Positions 1 through 10,277 of a stretch of DNA of 64,000 nucleotides are shown here, in pieces. Within the stretch, counting starts at the first letter, position 1. Each line of letters starts with the position of its first letter. Origin of the DNA: Beijerinckiaceae bacterium (GTDB lineage Bacteria > Pseudomonadota > Alphaproteobacteria > Rhizobiales > Beijerinckiaceae); contig SCSF01000133.1 of NCBI GenBank assembly GCA_004298435.1, positions 1 through 64,000 on the forward strand, written 5' to 3'. Under the pieces are notes generated by a model. That model was not told the DNA's origin and ran no database searches. It worked only from the letters and a program-made list of their open reading frames with translations. The position numbers and the translations under genes are program-made.

Positions 1-255
1 GGTCTTTGGCCGCTCGACCGTGATGGTCGTCAGGAGCCGCGGCGCATCTTCCGCGCTGTCCCAGCCGTCATCTTCGGTGATGCGGACATGAGGCTCGAAA
101 CGTCCGCTCTCGTTCGATTGCGCACCTCGGCCGCGCTTCGGCGGGAGCCCCGCGGGCCAGCTCTCCGGGTTTTCCGCGCGGCGGCACGGCAGGGCACGCC
201 CACGCGAGCCTTGCGGGGTCAAGACTTCCTCCTTTATCAGGGCTGCGTCCGACAT
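1..255 (-). CDS. PA0069-family radical SAM protein, N-terminal fragment (truncated by window edge)
   Basis: Reverse complement reads MSDAALIKEEVLTPQGSRGRALPCRRAENPESWPAGLPPKRGRGAQSNESGRFEPHVRITEDDGWDSAEDAPRLLTTITVERPKT; the RGRGA-SN-SGRFE...DDGW...LLTTxTxxR pattern is typical of the N-terminus of this family. Not in the ORF track because it runs off the window. Confidence 0.7.
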   Translation of the reverse strand, partial: MSDAALIKEEVLTPQGSRGRALPCRRAENPESWPAGLPPKRGRGAQSNESGRFEPHVRITEDDGWDSAEDAPRLLTTITVERPKT

Positions 256-376
256 GCGGCTTGATCCCGGCTCTCTTGAGCAAACTAGAACAATATGAGA
301 ACAAATAACGTACATAACGAGGGCCGTCAATGGCCAGGATCGTCGTTGCGCCAGGCAAAAAGGTGAGGATGAGCAG

Positions 377-907
377 ATGCTTTCCGTGATCGTCCTTTGC
401 GGCTTCGCAGAGCCGGTGCGCCCCGATGCGGTCGTGCGCACGCTCGTGCCGCTCGTCGCCGCGTCCGTCAGGGGGCTTGTGCGCGATGTCATTCTGGCCG
501 GTCCGCAGGATGCAGAACTCGGGGTCATCGCGGAGCATGCCGGCTGCGCCGCCTTCGAGAGCGCGACAGAGGCGGCGGCTCTGCGCGATGCCATCGCAGC
601 CGCGCGCTCCGCGGATCTGATGATCCTCATTGCAGGCCATGTGCCGCAAGCCGGGTTTTTCGAGGAGATCGAGGACCTCCTGAATATGCGCGGCAGCGCG
701 GATCAATCGGGCAGGGTCTTGAAGACGGCGCCGGTCACTTTCTACGAACGAATATGTCCGGCGCTTGCACCCGTCGTTGGCATCATTGCAAGCCAGAGTC
801 GCTGCGCAAAAATAAAAATAGAATCATTTCAACAGCTTCGTCGTGCGGTTGATGCACGGAAATCTTTGCGGGCGCGGCTCCAGTCGATCATGGGACGCCC
901 GAACTGA
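377..907 (+). CDS. hypothetical protein, possibly glycosyltransferase-2-like (MLSVIVLCG...VPLVAASVRGLVRDVILAG)
   Basis: ORF of 176 aa in a coding-like frame; N-terminus weakly resembles the start of GT-A folds. Confidence 0.45.
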   Translation: MLSVIVLCGFAEPVRPDAVVRTLVPLVAASVRGLVRDVILAGPQDAELGVIAEHAGCAAFESATEAAALRDAIAAARSADLMILIAGHVPQAGFFEEIEDLLNMRGSADQSGRVLKTAPVTFYERICPALAPVVGIIASQSRCAKIKIESFQQLRRAVDARKSLRARLQSIMGRPN

Positions 908-1052
908 ATACCGAACCAAACTCCTTTTTACGCATTGGCCATCGAATGGTGGCGCTCGAGTAAGGAGACTTTGCCGGAAACGGCTTTGACAGAAATTTGA
1001 AATCGGTCGCCGCCTTGAACCTTCGGAGCATGCTCCGGGAAAGGATCAGATC

Positions 1053-1967
1053 ATGCGGCGGCGGAAAAGCGCTGGAAATTCGCTTTCCGGATCAGGGCTT
1101 TCAAACCTTCTCTTCGTTCTTTTTCTCGGCGTCGCGGCTTTGGCCTGCGGGGCAGAGCCGGGAAGCGCGCACTCCGTCACGTTGCCGTTGCCGCCGCCGC
1201 GCCCGCCTGATCTTCGCGCGATGCTCGATGTTCCGCCGCTGCCGCCGCCAAGACCGCAGATTCCGCAAAGTCAGCAGATGCCGCCGAGCCTGGCATTACC
1301 TTTGATCGGGAAGCCCCACAGTGCCGGAGATACCGAGACCGTGCGCGCGCAAGTTCTGGCGAGCGGCAAGATCGTCGCCGACAGTCTTCCCGCTATCGTC
1401 GGATCAGCGCAGGCGAACATGACAACGATCGGCGTTGGCGTCTGTGGCATCGATGCGCCGATCCGGCTGAAAGCGATCGTCCTCGCCAGTGGCGACAAGG
1501 TCGTTCTCGCGCCGCCTATCGTCCTGCGCGCCTCGCTCGCCGATGCGCTTGCCGATTGGGTGCGCGATGATCTCGAACCTGCTGTCGCCGACAAGGGCGA
1601 CCGGCTGGCGAAAATTGTGGGCGTGGGCGCTTATCAATGCCGCCGCCGCGATCGCCTGCTGCGCGCCAAGGTCAGTGAACACGCAACCGGCGATGCAATC
1701 GATCTCGAAGGCTTCGTGACTGCGAAAGGCAGACATTTCGCGATAGCACTACCGCATGGCGACGCGGATGCGGACCGCCGGTCATTTCTCGCGCTGATGA
1801 AAAAGACGGCCTGCCAGCGCTTCACGACAGTGCTGGGGCCTGGCGCCGACAGCTACCACGCCGGGCATCTGCATCTCGATCTCGAAACGCGGCGCCACAG
1901 CGGCCATTTGTGCGAGTGGAATCTGCCGCCCGATAGTGCGGACAGGGCAGCATCGAAAGCGCCGTAG
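1053..1967 (+). CDS. extensin-like family protein (exported, Pro-rich N-terminus)
   Basis: 304 aa; signal-like N-terminus, C-terminal VGVGAYQCRRRDRLLRAKVSEHATGDAIDLEGF...SYHAGHLHLDLE pattern of extensin-like C-terminal domain. Confidence 0.75.
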   Translation: MRRRKSAGNSLSGSGLSNLLFVLFLGVAALACGAEPGSAHSVTLPLPPPRPPDLRAMLDVPPLPPPRPQIPQSQQMPPSLALPLIGKPHSAGDTETVRAQVLASGKIVADSLPAIVGSAQANMTTIGVGVCGIDAPIRLKAIVLASGDKVVLAPPIVLRASLADALADWVRDDLEPAVADKGDRLAKIVGVGAYQCRRRDRLLRAKVSEHATGDAIDLEGFVTAKGRHFAIALPHGDADADRRSFLALMKKTACQRFTTVLGPGADSYHAGHLHLDLETRRHSGHLCEWNLPPDSADRAASKAP

Positions 1968-1968
1968 C

Positions 1969-2874
1969 TTATTGCGCGAAGGTGTTGCAGGAATCGACCA
2001 GACCGGATTTCAATCCGGTCTCGAACCAGTGGACGCGCTGCGCCGAACTTCCATGGGTGAAGGAATCCGGCACGACTGTACCCTGCGTCGCCCGTTGCAA
2101 CCGGTCATCGCCGATGGCTTGCGCGGTCGCGATCGCCTTCTGGATGTCGCCGGGCTCGATCACATGATATTTGGCCTGCGCATTGGCGGCCCAGACACCG
2201 GCGAAGCAATCCGCCATCAACTCGATACGGACTGAGATCGCATTGGCGCGAGAGCCGCCGGCGCTTCTCTGCGCAGCCTGCGCCTTGCCGAGAATCCCGA
2301 GTTGATCCTGCACATGATGGCCGATCTCATGCGCGATGACATAGGCATAGGCGAAATCGCCGCCACCGCCGAAGCGCCGCTTCATGTCGGCGAAGAAGGA
2401 CGTATCGAGATAGACCTTCTTGTCGATTGGGCAATAGAATGGCCCCATCGCGGCTGTCGCGCCGCCGCAGGCCGAGCGTGTCCGTCCTTTGAAGAGGACG
2501 AGATGCGGTGGGATATATTTGATGCCTTTCTGTTTCGGCAGAATATCGGACCACACATCCTCGGTTTCGGCGAGGGTCGCGGCGACGAACTGGCCGATCT
2601 GGTCCGAAGGCGTGCCGACGCGGCCTTGCGGTTGCGTCGGGGCGGACTGGCTATATTGCGTGGGGTGCCGCGCGCTTTGAACCATCTCCGCGCCGCCGAT
2701 GAGAATGCGCGGGTCTATGCCCAGCGCCCAGCCGATGAGGCCAAGCACGACGACCGTTCCGAGCCCCAACTGTCCCGCGCCGCCGAAGCCGCCTGATGCG
2801 CCGATCTGCGTGCTGGCATCGTCATCGCGACGATCCTCGATATTGTCGGAGCGGCGGAAATCTTCCCAACGCAT
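1969..2874 (-). CDS. neutral zinc metallopeptidase (YpfJ family)
   Basis: MRWEDFRRSDNIEDRR N-terminus and HEIGHHVQ zinc motif with downstream RIELMADCFAGVWA. Confidence 0.9.
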   Translation of the reverse strand: MRWEDFRRSDNIEDRRDDDASTQIGASGGFGGAGQLGLGTVVVLGLIGWALGIDPRILIGGAEMVQSARHPTQYSQSAPTQPQGRVGTPSDQIGQFVAATLAETEDVWSDILPKQKGIKYIPPHLVLFKGRTRSACGGATAAMGPFYCPIDKKVYLDTSFFADMKRRFGGGGDFAYAYVIAHEIGHHVQDQLGILGKAQAAQRSAGGSRANAISVRIELMADCFAGVWAANAQAKYHVIEPGDIQKAIATAQAIGDDRLQRATQGTVVPDSFTHGSSAQRVHWFETGLKSGLVDSCNTFAQ

Positions 2875-3010
2875 GGACCGGGGACTCCTTCTCGATCGCT
2901 ATTTTCTAGCAGCGGCGGATGGCAAGGGCTATAGCGTTTTCGCGCCATACAGCTTTCGGTGCGCCCGAAGAAAACACGTCAGAACAAGCAATTAACACCA
3001 TGGTTTTGAT

Positions 3011-3874
3011 CTAAAAATTTATCCCGAGTGTTTTCATTTTCTTCGCGAGGGCGCGCAAATCCGCCCAGGCCAAACCTTTCTGGGCCGGCGTCCGCAGAAG
3101 ATAGGCCGGATGCAGCATGGCGAGCGCGAGAATCGTAAAGCCGTCCACGTCGTAATCAAACCAGCGGCCGTGCAGCCGCATCATGCTGTCCTTCGTGGGC
3201 AGGAGCGTGTGGCACGACGGCTTGCCGAGGCAGATGAGAATCTTCGGGTTCACGAGGGCGATCTGGCGGCGGAGGAAGGGCAGGCAGGCCGCCGCTTCGA
3301 GCGGCGTCGGCGTGCGGTTGCCCGGCGGCCGCCAGGGCACGATATTGGCGATATAGACTTTGCTTCGGTCGAGTTCGATCGCCGCCAGCATCTTGTCCAG
3401 CAATTGTCCCGCGCGGCCGACGAATGGCCGCCCGATGCGGTCCTCATCGGCTCCCGGCGCTTCGCCGACGAACATGATCGGCGCTTCGGGGTTGCCGTCC
3501 GCGAAAACAAGTTGCGTTGCAGTTGCCTTGAGCCCGCAGCCATCGAACGCGAGAAGCTTTGCCCGCAATTCGTCGAGATTTTGCGCCGAGGCGGCGGCTT
3601 CGGCGGCTGATTGCACGACAACATCGGCGGCAAGAGGAGCGACTACAGGCTTGGCCTTGTGTGGTGCAGCGGTCGGGGGCTGTCGCGTTGCCGGTGGGCG
3701 TGGCGGCCGCGGCTCGTGGATTTGCTCGCGTATGGCCGTCTTCGCCGCTGCCGTTTCCGCAAAGCGGTCGTGCGCGGCGGCATCGATGGCGGCATCGACG
3801 CCCATGTCGGCATACCAGCGCAAAAGCTGGGCCAAAGCGCTCGCGTCGGGGCTCGTCTCGTCGGCTATCGGCAT
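3011..3874 (-). CDS. uracil-DNA glycosylase, family-4-like
   Basis: [29 protein letters not shown] and [20 protein letters not shown]...HPAYLLR motifs. Confidence 0.9.
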   Translation of the reverse strand: MPIADETSPDASALAQLLRWYADMGVDAAIDAAAHDRFAETAAAKTAIREQIHEPRPPRPPATRQPPTAAPHKAKPVVAPLAADVVVQSAAEAAASAQNLDELRAKLLAFDGCGLKATATQLVFADGNPEAPIMFVGEAPGADEDRIGRPFVGRAGQLLDKMLAAIELDRSKVYIANIVPWRPPGNRTPTPLEAAACLPFLRRQIALVNPKILICLGKPSCHTLLPTKDSMMRLHGRWFDYDVDGFTILALAMLHPAYLLRTPAQKGLAWADLRALAKKMKTLGINF

Positions 3875-3938
3875 AGGGAAGGATTAGCATTTCCGCCGTG
3901 CGGAAGCGACCGGCGCGCTCAGACGTGTCGAGGTTGAC

Positions 3939-4238
3939 CTAGACCTCTTCAAGGTGTCGGCGCAAAAGGTCATTGACCCGCGATTGCCAACCGTCTCCAC
4001 TAGCCCGAAGCTTTTCCAGGACATCAATATCGATGCGGATCGAGACGGCTTCCTTCTTCCTCAAAGGACCATGGCGTCGGATGGACTTAGCCAAATGAGG
4101 GAAGGCTTCGGAAAAAGGTTTGGCTGAGGAGAGTTCATTGTCGGTCGCCTCGAAATCATCAGGGTCGGCTGCGATTTGCGACTGGATTCTCGCCTCTTCC
4201 GTCTCGCTGATAGGAGGAATCTTAGAATGCTTTGGCAT
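3939..4238 (-). CDS. brnA: BrnA-family antitoxin
   Basis: MPKHSKIPPISETEEARIQSQIAADPDDFEATDNEL...RKKEAVSIRIDIDVLEKLRASGDGWQSRVNDLLRRHL; directly downstream of and overlapping brnT. Confidence 0.85.
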   Translation of the reverse strand: MPKHSKIPPISETEEARIQSQIAADPDDFEATDNELSSAKPFSEAFPHLAKSIRRHGPLRKKEAVSIRIDIDVLEKLRASGDGWQSRVNDLLRRHLEEV

Positions 4239-4479
4239 AGGCATTCCTTTCTTTGCGGCTCGCATGACGCATGCTGATAATCGAAAGAGCTTCGGTGCCG
4301 AGAGGACGAAATACGACTGAAATGATTTCCTCGTCGAGTATTCCAATCGCCATGTAGCGGTTGCCCTTGGCTGAAACGATCAAAGCGTTCTCAAAAAATC
4401 CTTCTGCTACGTCCGCGAAATCCATTCCCCTCGCTTTAAGATTGATTTGTCGCTTTGGTTCGTCCCAGAGAATTTCCAT
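4222..4479 (-). CDS. brnT: BrnT-family toxin
   Basis: MEILWDEPKRQINLKARGMDFADVAEGFFENALIV...ISVVFRPLGTEALSIISMRHASRKERNAY; start chosen at internal ATG matching the family N-terminus. Confidence 0.85.
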   Translation of the reverse strand: MEILWDEPKRQINLKARGMDFADVAEGFFENALIVSAKGNRYMAIGILDEEIISVVFRPLGTEALSIISMRHASRKERNAYAKAF

Positions 4480-4623
4480 TAATTTGTATATACGAGTTAA
4501 CCGGATAAAATTCAATCACTCATATGCGAGTTCTGCTCCAATTAGGCAGATGCCTATCTCTGCGCTCATTTAGGTTCTTCGAGGCGCAAATGGACAAACC
4601 AGCCGTAGGATGCAGCGTCGCCT

Positions 4624-5313
4624 TCACCGCTTGGCGTCCGGAGCATATCTCGCCAAGAACAGCGCCACTGCCTCATCGACATGATGGCGGATCGTTTCTT
4701 CCGTGGCCTGCTCCCAGCCGGGCGCTACGAGCATCATAATGTGGCGATTAGCGACGACCGAGCCAAGAAAGAGCTTGGCGGCGAGGGTCGAATCGGAGCA
4801 GGTCAAGAGACCTTGGCGCACTGCGCCTTCGAGATAGAGGGTCAGTTGTTGCAGGATCTGCGCTGGGCCTTGCTCGAAGAAGATGCGACCGAGTTCGGGC
4901 GTCCGCGGCGCTTCGGCGACGACGATGCGGAACAGGCAGATCGGATCCGGGTTCAACAGCAGCCGGAGCAGATTGAAACCGAGTTTATGGAGCACTTCCC
5001 GCGGTTCGCCTTGCAGGGGAAAGTCGCCTTCGGCTTCGCCATAAACTCTGGCGGAGCGGGCTCGCACCACTTCCGAAAACAAGCCCTCCTTGCTGCCGAA
5101 ATGCCTGTAGAGAGTCTCCTTCGATGCCCCTGCGCGAGAGGCGACGATCTGCATCGTCGTTTCGGTGAAACCGAGATCGAGAAAAACCCCTTCGGCGACC
5201 GCTGCGATTTCTTCACGCCGCTTCTCACCGCGCGGAATGCGTCTGGTTTTGAGAGTATCCGCGTCCGCGGTTTCCGCCGCCGTCGTCTCGGGTGTGATCG
5301 GTGTAGAAGTCAT
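4624..5313 (-). CDS. TetR/AcrR-family transcriptional regulator
   Basis: HTH pattern TTMQIVASRAGASKETLYRHFGSKEGLFSEVV; divergent from efflux operon. Confidence 0.9.
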   Translation of the reverse strand: MTSTPITPETTAAETADADTLKTRRIPRGEKRREEIAAVAEGVFLDLGFTETTMQIVASRAGASKETLYRHFGSKEGLFSEVVRARSARVYGEAEGDFPLQGEPREVLHKLGFNLLRLLLNPDPICLFRIVVAEAPRTPELGRIFFEQGPAQILQQLTLYLEGAVRQGLLTCSDSTLAAKLFLGSVVANRHIMMLVAPGWEQATEETIRHHVDEAVALFLARYAPDAKR

Positions 5314-5363
5314 TGCTAGTTGTCTGTTCGCTCCGGTTGACAATGACACGAGGGGACAATATA

Positions 5364-5379
5364 CGAACTTGGCAGTTCG
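5364..5379. promoter_or_regulatory. candidate TetR operator CGAACT-TGGC-AGTTCG
   Basis: Perfect 6-bp inverted repeat, 4-bp centre, in the divergent tetR/efflux intergenic region, just after a TTGACA-like box (5337-5342). Confidence 0.5.
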
Positions 5380-5645
5380 GTTAAGCAATTTTTCTAATAG
5401 AGCATATGCGCTAAAAGTTGAAAGACTTTTTCCGCCAAAAAGCAACAAGCAAGACACTGATTCTACAGTGTTTCCCATATCTCGCGGGGCGCTTTTGCGG
5501 TCCGCGCATCGCATTTTCGGCCCGTTTGCGCGGCGCTCTGCACCGATGCCGGCAAGTCGGACCCCTTGTCTGGAAAGCGTGGCTGTCGCCATAGGGGTTG
5601 CCCGGGGAGTTACGGAATTTGAGCGAGACTGGCCAAAAGGAGCAT

Positions 5646-6713
5646 ATGGCTCCCGGCAAGGCGAAGCCTGCGGGCTCGCGCCGGCGCGTCATTCTGCTGA
5701 TCGTCATTGTCCTGTTCCTCGCCGGGCTGGCCTATGTCGGCTATGCCTACTGGATCGCCAATCTCGGCTATCAGACCACTGACGACGCCTATCTCGACGG
5801 AAACGCGATCACGATCGCGCCGCGCATTTCGGGCGCGGTGGTCTCGCTCGACGTGACGGACAATCAGTTCGTCCACAAGGGCGATCCGATTATCCATATT
5901 GATCCGCGGCAATACCAGATCGATCTGGAGCAGGCCGAGGCGCAACTCGCGACAGCCAAAGGCCAACTGGCCGGCTTCAAATATGCGGCGCAGGTCGCGC
6001 GCAAGAACTTTCCCGCAGCGTTGGCCATCGCGCAGGCTCAACTCGCCAGCGCCAATGCTGCGTTGGTCAAGGCGGAGGCCGATTACAAGCGCCAGATGGC
6101 GCTGCCCCGCCGCGCGACGACGCAGCAGGAGGTCGATACCGCGACATCAAACTGGCATCAGGCGCAGGCGCAGGTACGTCTCGCCCAGGCGCAGGTGCAG
6201 GAGGCCGAGCCGGTCCAGGAGAAGATCGGCCAGGCCGATGCGCAGGTCACCCAAAACACAGGCGAGGTCGCGCAGGCGCAGGCGCGCGTCGATCAGGCGA
6301 AGCTGAATTTGTCTTTCACGGTTTTGCGCGCGCCTCAGGACGGCTGGGTGACGAAGCGCAGCGTCGAGGTCGGGAACTATTTGGCCGCCGGCCAGCAGAT
6401 CATGTCGCTCGTTCCCAAAAAGATCTGGGTCACCGCGAATTTCAAGGAAACGCAACTCACAAACATGCGGCCGGGCCAGCCTGTGACCATTACGGTCGAT
6501 GCCTATCCGAACATGAAACTCGAAGGCCATGTCGATTCGATCCAGCGCGGAACGGGCGCCAAGTTCACGGCCTTTCCGCCTGAAAACGCGACCGGAAATT
6601 TCGTCAAGATCGTGCAGCGCGTGCCCGTGAAGATCGACATCGATAAGGGACTCGATGTGGAGCATGCGATGCCGCTGGGCCTTTCGGTCTATCCGCGGGT
6701 GAAGGTGAAATGA
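5646..6713 (+). CDS. HlyD/EmrA-family membrane fusion protein
   Basis: Single N-terminal TM, GYQTTDDAYLDGNAITIAPRISG and LSFTVLRAPQDGWVTKRSVEVGNYL motifs. Confidence 0.9.
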   Translation: MAPGKAKPAGSRRRVILLIVIVLFLAGLAYVGYAYWIANLGYQTTDDAYLDGNAITIAPRISGAVVSLDVTDNQFVHKGDPIIHIDPRQYQIDLEQAEAQLATAKGQLAGFKYAAQVARKNFPAALAIAQAQLASANAALVKAEADYKRQMALPRRATTQQEVDTATSNWHQAQAQVRLAQAQVQEAEPVQEKIGQADAQVTQNTGEVAQAQARVDQAKLNLSFTVLRAPQDGWVTKRSVEVGNYLAAGQQIMSLVPKKIWVTANFKETQLTNMRPGQPVTITVDAYPNMKLEGHVDSIQRGTGAKFTAFPPENATGNFVKIVQRVPVKIDIDKGLDVEHAMPLGLSVYPRVKVK

Positions 6714-8437
6714 CGCAGGCGCGCAAACCTGCCGAAGCGCCAAGACTGATTTCCGATCAGGCCGACGAGCCATATGCGCTGCCGGAAGATGCGTTTCCGG
6801 ATGAATCGCCGCTGCATGAGCCGGGCCTTGCGGCTCCGTCGCAGGCTTCACCTCCCGCGCCGCCGCCTCCCGCGGGCATGGGCGAACCGGAATGGCATCC
6901 GCGCAGCAATCCCTGGGTCGTCGCGATCGTTGTCACCATCGCCGCATTCATGGAGATCCTCGACACGACGATCGTGAATGTCGCTTTGCCGCATATCGCG
7001 GGGAGCCTCTCGTCGTCGAGCGACGAAGCGACCTGGGCGCTGACCTCCTATCTCGTCGCCAACGGCATCGTGCTGACGATTTCCGGCTGGCTTGGCAATG
7101 TGCTCGGGCGCAAGCGCTATTTCCTCATCTGCATCGCCATGTTCACCGTCTGCTCATTTTTGTGCGGAACTTCGAGCAGCCTGGGCGAACTCATTATTTT
7201 CCGGCTCATGCAGGGCTTTTTCGGCGGCGGCCTGCAACCGAACCAGCAGTCGATCATTCTCGACTATTTTCCACCGGAACGGCGCGGCGCGGCATTCGGC
7301 GTGACAGCGGTCGCAATCATCGTCGCTCCGATTCTGGGACCGACGCTTGGCGGCTACATCACCGACTCGACGTCCTGGCGGTGGATTTTCTATATCAACG
7401 TCCCCGTCGGAATCATTGCCGTTGTTCTGGTGTCGCTCCTGGTTGAGGATCCGCCCTGGGCGCGGGAGCGGCGGCGTACAACCGATTTCATCGGCCTCGG
7501 CCTGATCGCAATCGGGCTTGGCTGTCTGCAAATCATGCTGGATCGTGGCGAGGACGAGAACTGGTTCAGTTCAAGCTTTATCGTCATCATGGCGATGATC
7601 GCCGTGTCGGCAATCGTCGGCGCCATCCTCTGGCTGATGGTCGCAAAAAAGCCGATCGTTCATCTCGCCGTGTTCAAGGACAACAACTTCGCGGCGGGCT
7701 GCGGCATGATCAGCGCCATGGGCGGGATCCTTTACGCCAGCGCCGTTCTCATTCCGCAATTTGCGCAGCAGGTCATTGGCTACACCGCTACATGGGCGGG
7801 GCTCATCCTATCGCCGGGCGGCATCGTCGTCCTGTTCCTCATTCCTGTCGTCGGACGGCTGATGACCTTCATCCAGACTCGCTATGTCATCGCCTTCGGT
7901 TTCTTTACGCTGGGCTGCGCGTTTCTCTACTCGCGCGTGCTGACGCCGGACATCGATTTCATCCGGATGGTGCTTCTGCGCTCGTCGCAATCCGCCGCGC
8001 TCGCATTTCTCTTCGTTCCTATCAGCACGATCGCCTACCGGACCTTGCCGCGTGAATTGAACGGCGACGCCACGGCGCTTTATTCGATGTTCCGCAATGT
8101 CGCGGGATCTGTCGGCATCGCCATATCGACGGCGACAGTTCAACAAAGCACCCAGATCCACGAGGCCTATCTGTCGCGCTGGGCGACGCCGTTGCATCAG
8201 CCATTCCAACAGTTGATCGCGACCTATCAGGCAGCGTTACAGGCGATGGGGCATGTCGCCACGGAGGCACATGCGCTCGCGGTGGGCAAGGTGCTCCAGG
8301 ATTTCCGGATACAGGCGGCTGTGCTGGCCTACTCGGATGTCTTCTTCTACTGTTCCTTCGTCGCCTTTGCGATGGTTCCGTTTTGCTTCCTGATGTCGCC
8401 GACAAAGTCCGGCGGCGGCGGGGTGGGGGCGCATTAA
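6710..8437 (+). CDS. DHA2-family MFS drug transporter (EmrB-like)
   Basis: MEILDTTIVNVALPHIAGSL...ATWALTSYLVANGIVLTISGWL; 4-nt overlap with upstream gene. Confidence 0.93.
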   Translation: MTQARKPAEAPRLISDQADEPYALPEDAFPDESPLHEPGLAAPSQASPPAPPPPAGMGEPEWHPRSNPWVVAIVVTIAAFMEILDTTIVNVALPHIAGSLSSSSDEATWALTSYLVANGIVLTISGWLGNVLGRKRYFLICIAMFTVCSFLCGTSSSLGELIIFRLMQGFFGGGLQPNQQSIILDYFPPERRGAAFGVTAVAIIVAPILGPTLGGYITDSTSWRWIFYINVPVGIIAVVLVSLLVEDPPWARERRRTTDFIGLGLIAIGLGCLQIMLDRGEDENWFSSSFIVIMAMIAVSAIVGAILWLMVAKKPIVHLAVFKDNNFAAGCGMISAMGGILYASAVLIPQFAQQVIGYTATWAGLILSPGGIVVLFLIPVVGRLMTFIQTRYVIAFGFFTLGCAFLYSRVLTPDIDFIRMVLLRSSQSAALAFLFVPISTIAYRTLPRELNGDATALYSMFRNVAGSVGIAISTATVQQSTQIHEAYLSRWATPLHQPFQQLIATYQAALQAMGHVATEAHALAVGKVLQDFRIQAAVLAYSDVFFYCSFVAFAMVPFCFLMSPTKSGGGGVGAH

Positions 8438-8438
8438 C

Positions 8439-10031
8439 GTGGGGATTTCGTTACAAAAAGCGTACGCCCCGGCGGATGCGCTTCGTCTTTTGTCGCGGCG
8501 CAGCCTGCGGCTCAGTCCGCTTTTGGGATTGCTGCTGGCTGGCTGTGCGGTCGGGCCGAACTTCGTGCCGCCCAATCCGGGCCTGCCGTCTACGTCGTTT
8601 CTGGCGAGCGGACGTCACGAATCCACACAAAAATCAGCCGCGGCATCCGCCAGGATCGCCGCACCCGATCCGGATTGGTGGTCGATCTTCCATGACCGCC
8701 GGCTGACGAAGCTGGAGCAGCAGGTCGCAGACGACAATCTCGATGTCAAAACCGCGACTTTGCGGCTTGCGGAAAGCCGCTTCCAGCGCGGCGTCGTCGC
8801 CTCGGCGCAATTTCCGGGATTGAACGGGAATACCTCCTACGAGCGCCAGCAGCCGAGTAAAAACGGTTTGCTTGGTCTGTTCAGTGGCGGCACGGGGCAG
8901 GAGGCGAGCGGCAGTTTCGGCTCCGGCGCTGGCGGCGTTCCGGGCAATCTGACCGCGCCGTTCAGCCTCTGGCAATATGGGTTCGATGCTTCATGGGAAC
9001 TTGATCTCTGGGGCAAGGTGCGGCGGCAGGTTGAATCCGCCGACGCGCAGGTCGCCGCCGCCGCCGACCAGCGCCGCGGCGCGCTTATTTCGAGCTTCGC
9101 CGAGGTCGCTCGCGATTACATGCAGCTTCGCGGCGTGCAGATGCAGATCAAAATCGCCAGGGATAATCTCGAAACGTCGCGGCAGATTCTGGATGTCACG
9201 CGCACCCGCGCCAAGAGCGGGGTAACGACAGGACTCGATGTCGAGGATGCCGCGGCTCAGGTGGACGCGGTGCGTGCGCAAATTCCTGATCTTCAGCGTC
9301 AGCAGTCGGAACAGATCAACGCCTTGAGCTATCTGCTTGGCGAAGCGCCGGGGGCGCTCGCGAGCGAACTGGTTACGCCGGGCGTAGTGCCACCGACCCC
9401 GCCGCGTCTGCCGGTCGGCATCCCGTCCGAACTGGCGCGACGGCGGCCAGACATTCGTCAGGCTGAAGCACAACTCCACGCGGCGACGGCGGATATGGGC
9501 GTTGCGATCGGCGAATTCTATCCCAGCGTCAAACTCAACGGCAGCGTCGGATTTCAGGCGCTCGATTTGAAAAATCTCTGGAAAGGCTCATCGCTGCAAT
9601 ACGCCCTCGGGCCGAGCGTCACTTTGCCGATCTTCGAGGGCGGCAAGCTGAAGGCGACGCTGGCGATGCGCACAGCGCAGGCGCGCGAGGCCGCGATTGT
9701 TTATCACCAGACGGTGCTGAAAGCCTGGCATGAGGTGGTGAACGCGCTCGTCGCCTATCGCACAGAGCGCGAGCGCCACGCGACGCTTGAGTCCCAGGCG
9801 AAACATGCGCGCTCTGCGCTTGATCTTGCACAGGCGCGCTATAAGGACGGGGTCGCGCAATTCATCACCGTGCTCGACGCAGAGCGAACCCTGTTACAGG
9901 CCCAGCAGCAGGCAGCAACGAGTGCTACGACCGTCGCGGTGGATCTCGTCGCGCTTTACAAGGCGCTGGGCGGCGGCTGGGAAACTTATTTCCCGGTCAA
10001 GCATCCGAAGACGACTGCTTCGCTTTTGTAA
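8439..10031 (+). CDS. efflux RND/MFS outer membrane factor, NodT-family lipoprotein
   Basis: Lipobox LLLAGCAVGPNF, PDPDWWSIFHDRRLTKLEQQ, RRPDIRQAEAQLHAATADMGVA. Confidence 0.92.
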   Translation: MGISLQKAYAPADALRLLSRRSLRLSPLLGLLLAGCAVGPNFVPPNPGLPSTSFLASGRHESTQKSAAASARIAAPDPDWWSIFHDRRLTKLEQQVADDNLDVKTATLRLAESRFQRGVVASAQFPGLNGNTSYERQQPSKNGLLGLFSGGTGQEASGSFGSGAGGVPGNLTAPFSLWQYGFDASWELDLWGKVRRQVESADAQVAAAADQRRGALISSFAEVARDYMQLRGVQMQIKIARDNLETSRQILDVTRTRAKSGVTTGLDVEDAAAQVDAVRAQIPDLQRQQSEQINALSYLLGEAPGALASELVTPGVVPPTPPRLPVGIPSELARRRPDIRQAEAQLHAATADMGVAIGEFYPSVKLNGSVGFQALDLKNLWKGSSLQYALGPSVTLPIFEGGKLKATLAMRTAQAREAAIVYHQTVLKAWHEVVNALVAYRTERERHATLESQAKHARSALDLAQARYKDGVAQFITVLDAERTLLQAQQQAATSATTVAVDLVALYKALGGGWETYFPVKHPKTTASLL

Positions 10032-10277
10032 GCGTCTGCTGCGGCGGCGATTTCTTTTCCGATCCATTATTCAGACGATGCCGCGATTGCGGATCGCGCG
10101 AACTGGCGTGATAATCCCCGGCAGGGGAGGACGTGAGATCTGGCGCCTGAGCATCCTGCGCGAATCGATCTGCGCTTTGCGCATGAACAATGCTCCAATT
10201 GTTTGAATCTCAGGCGTCTTGCCTGCTTTCAAGTGGCCCCGGCTGAAGCAGGATGCTCTTGAGGGAAAGGATGCGCC

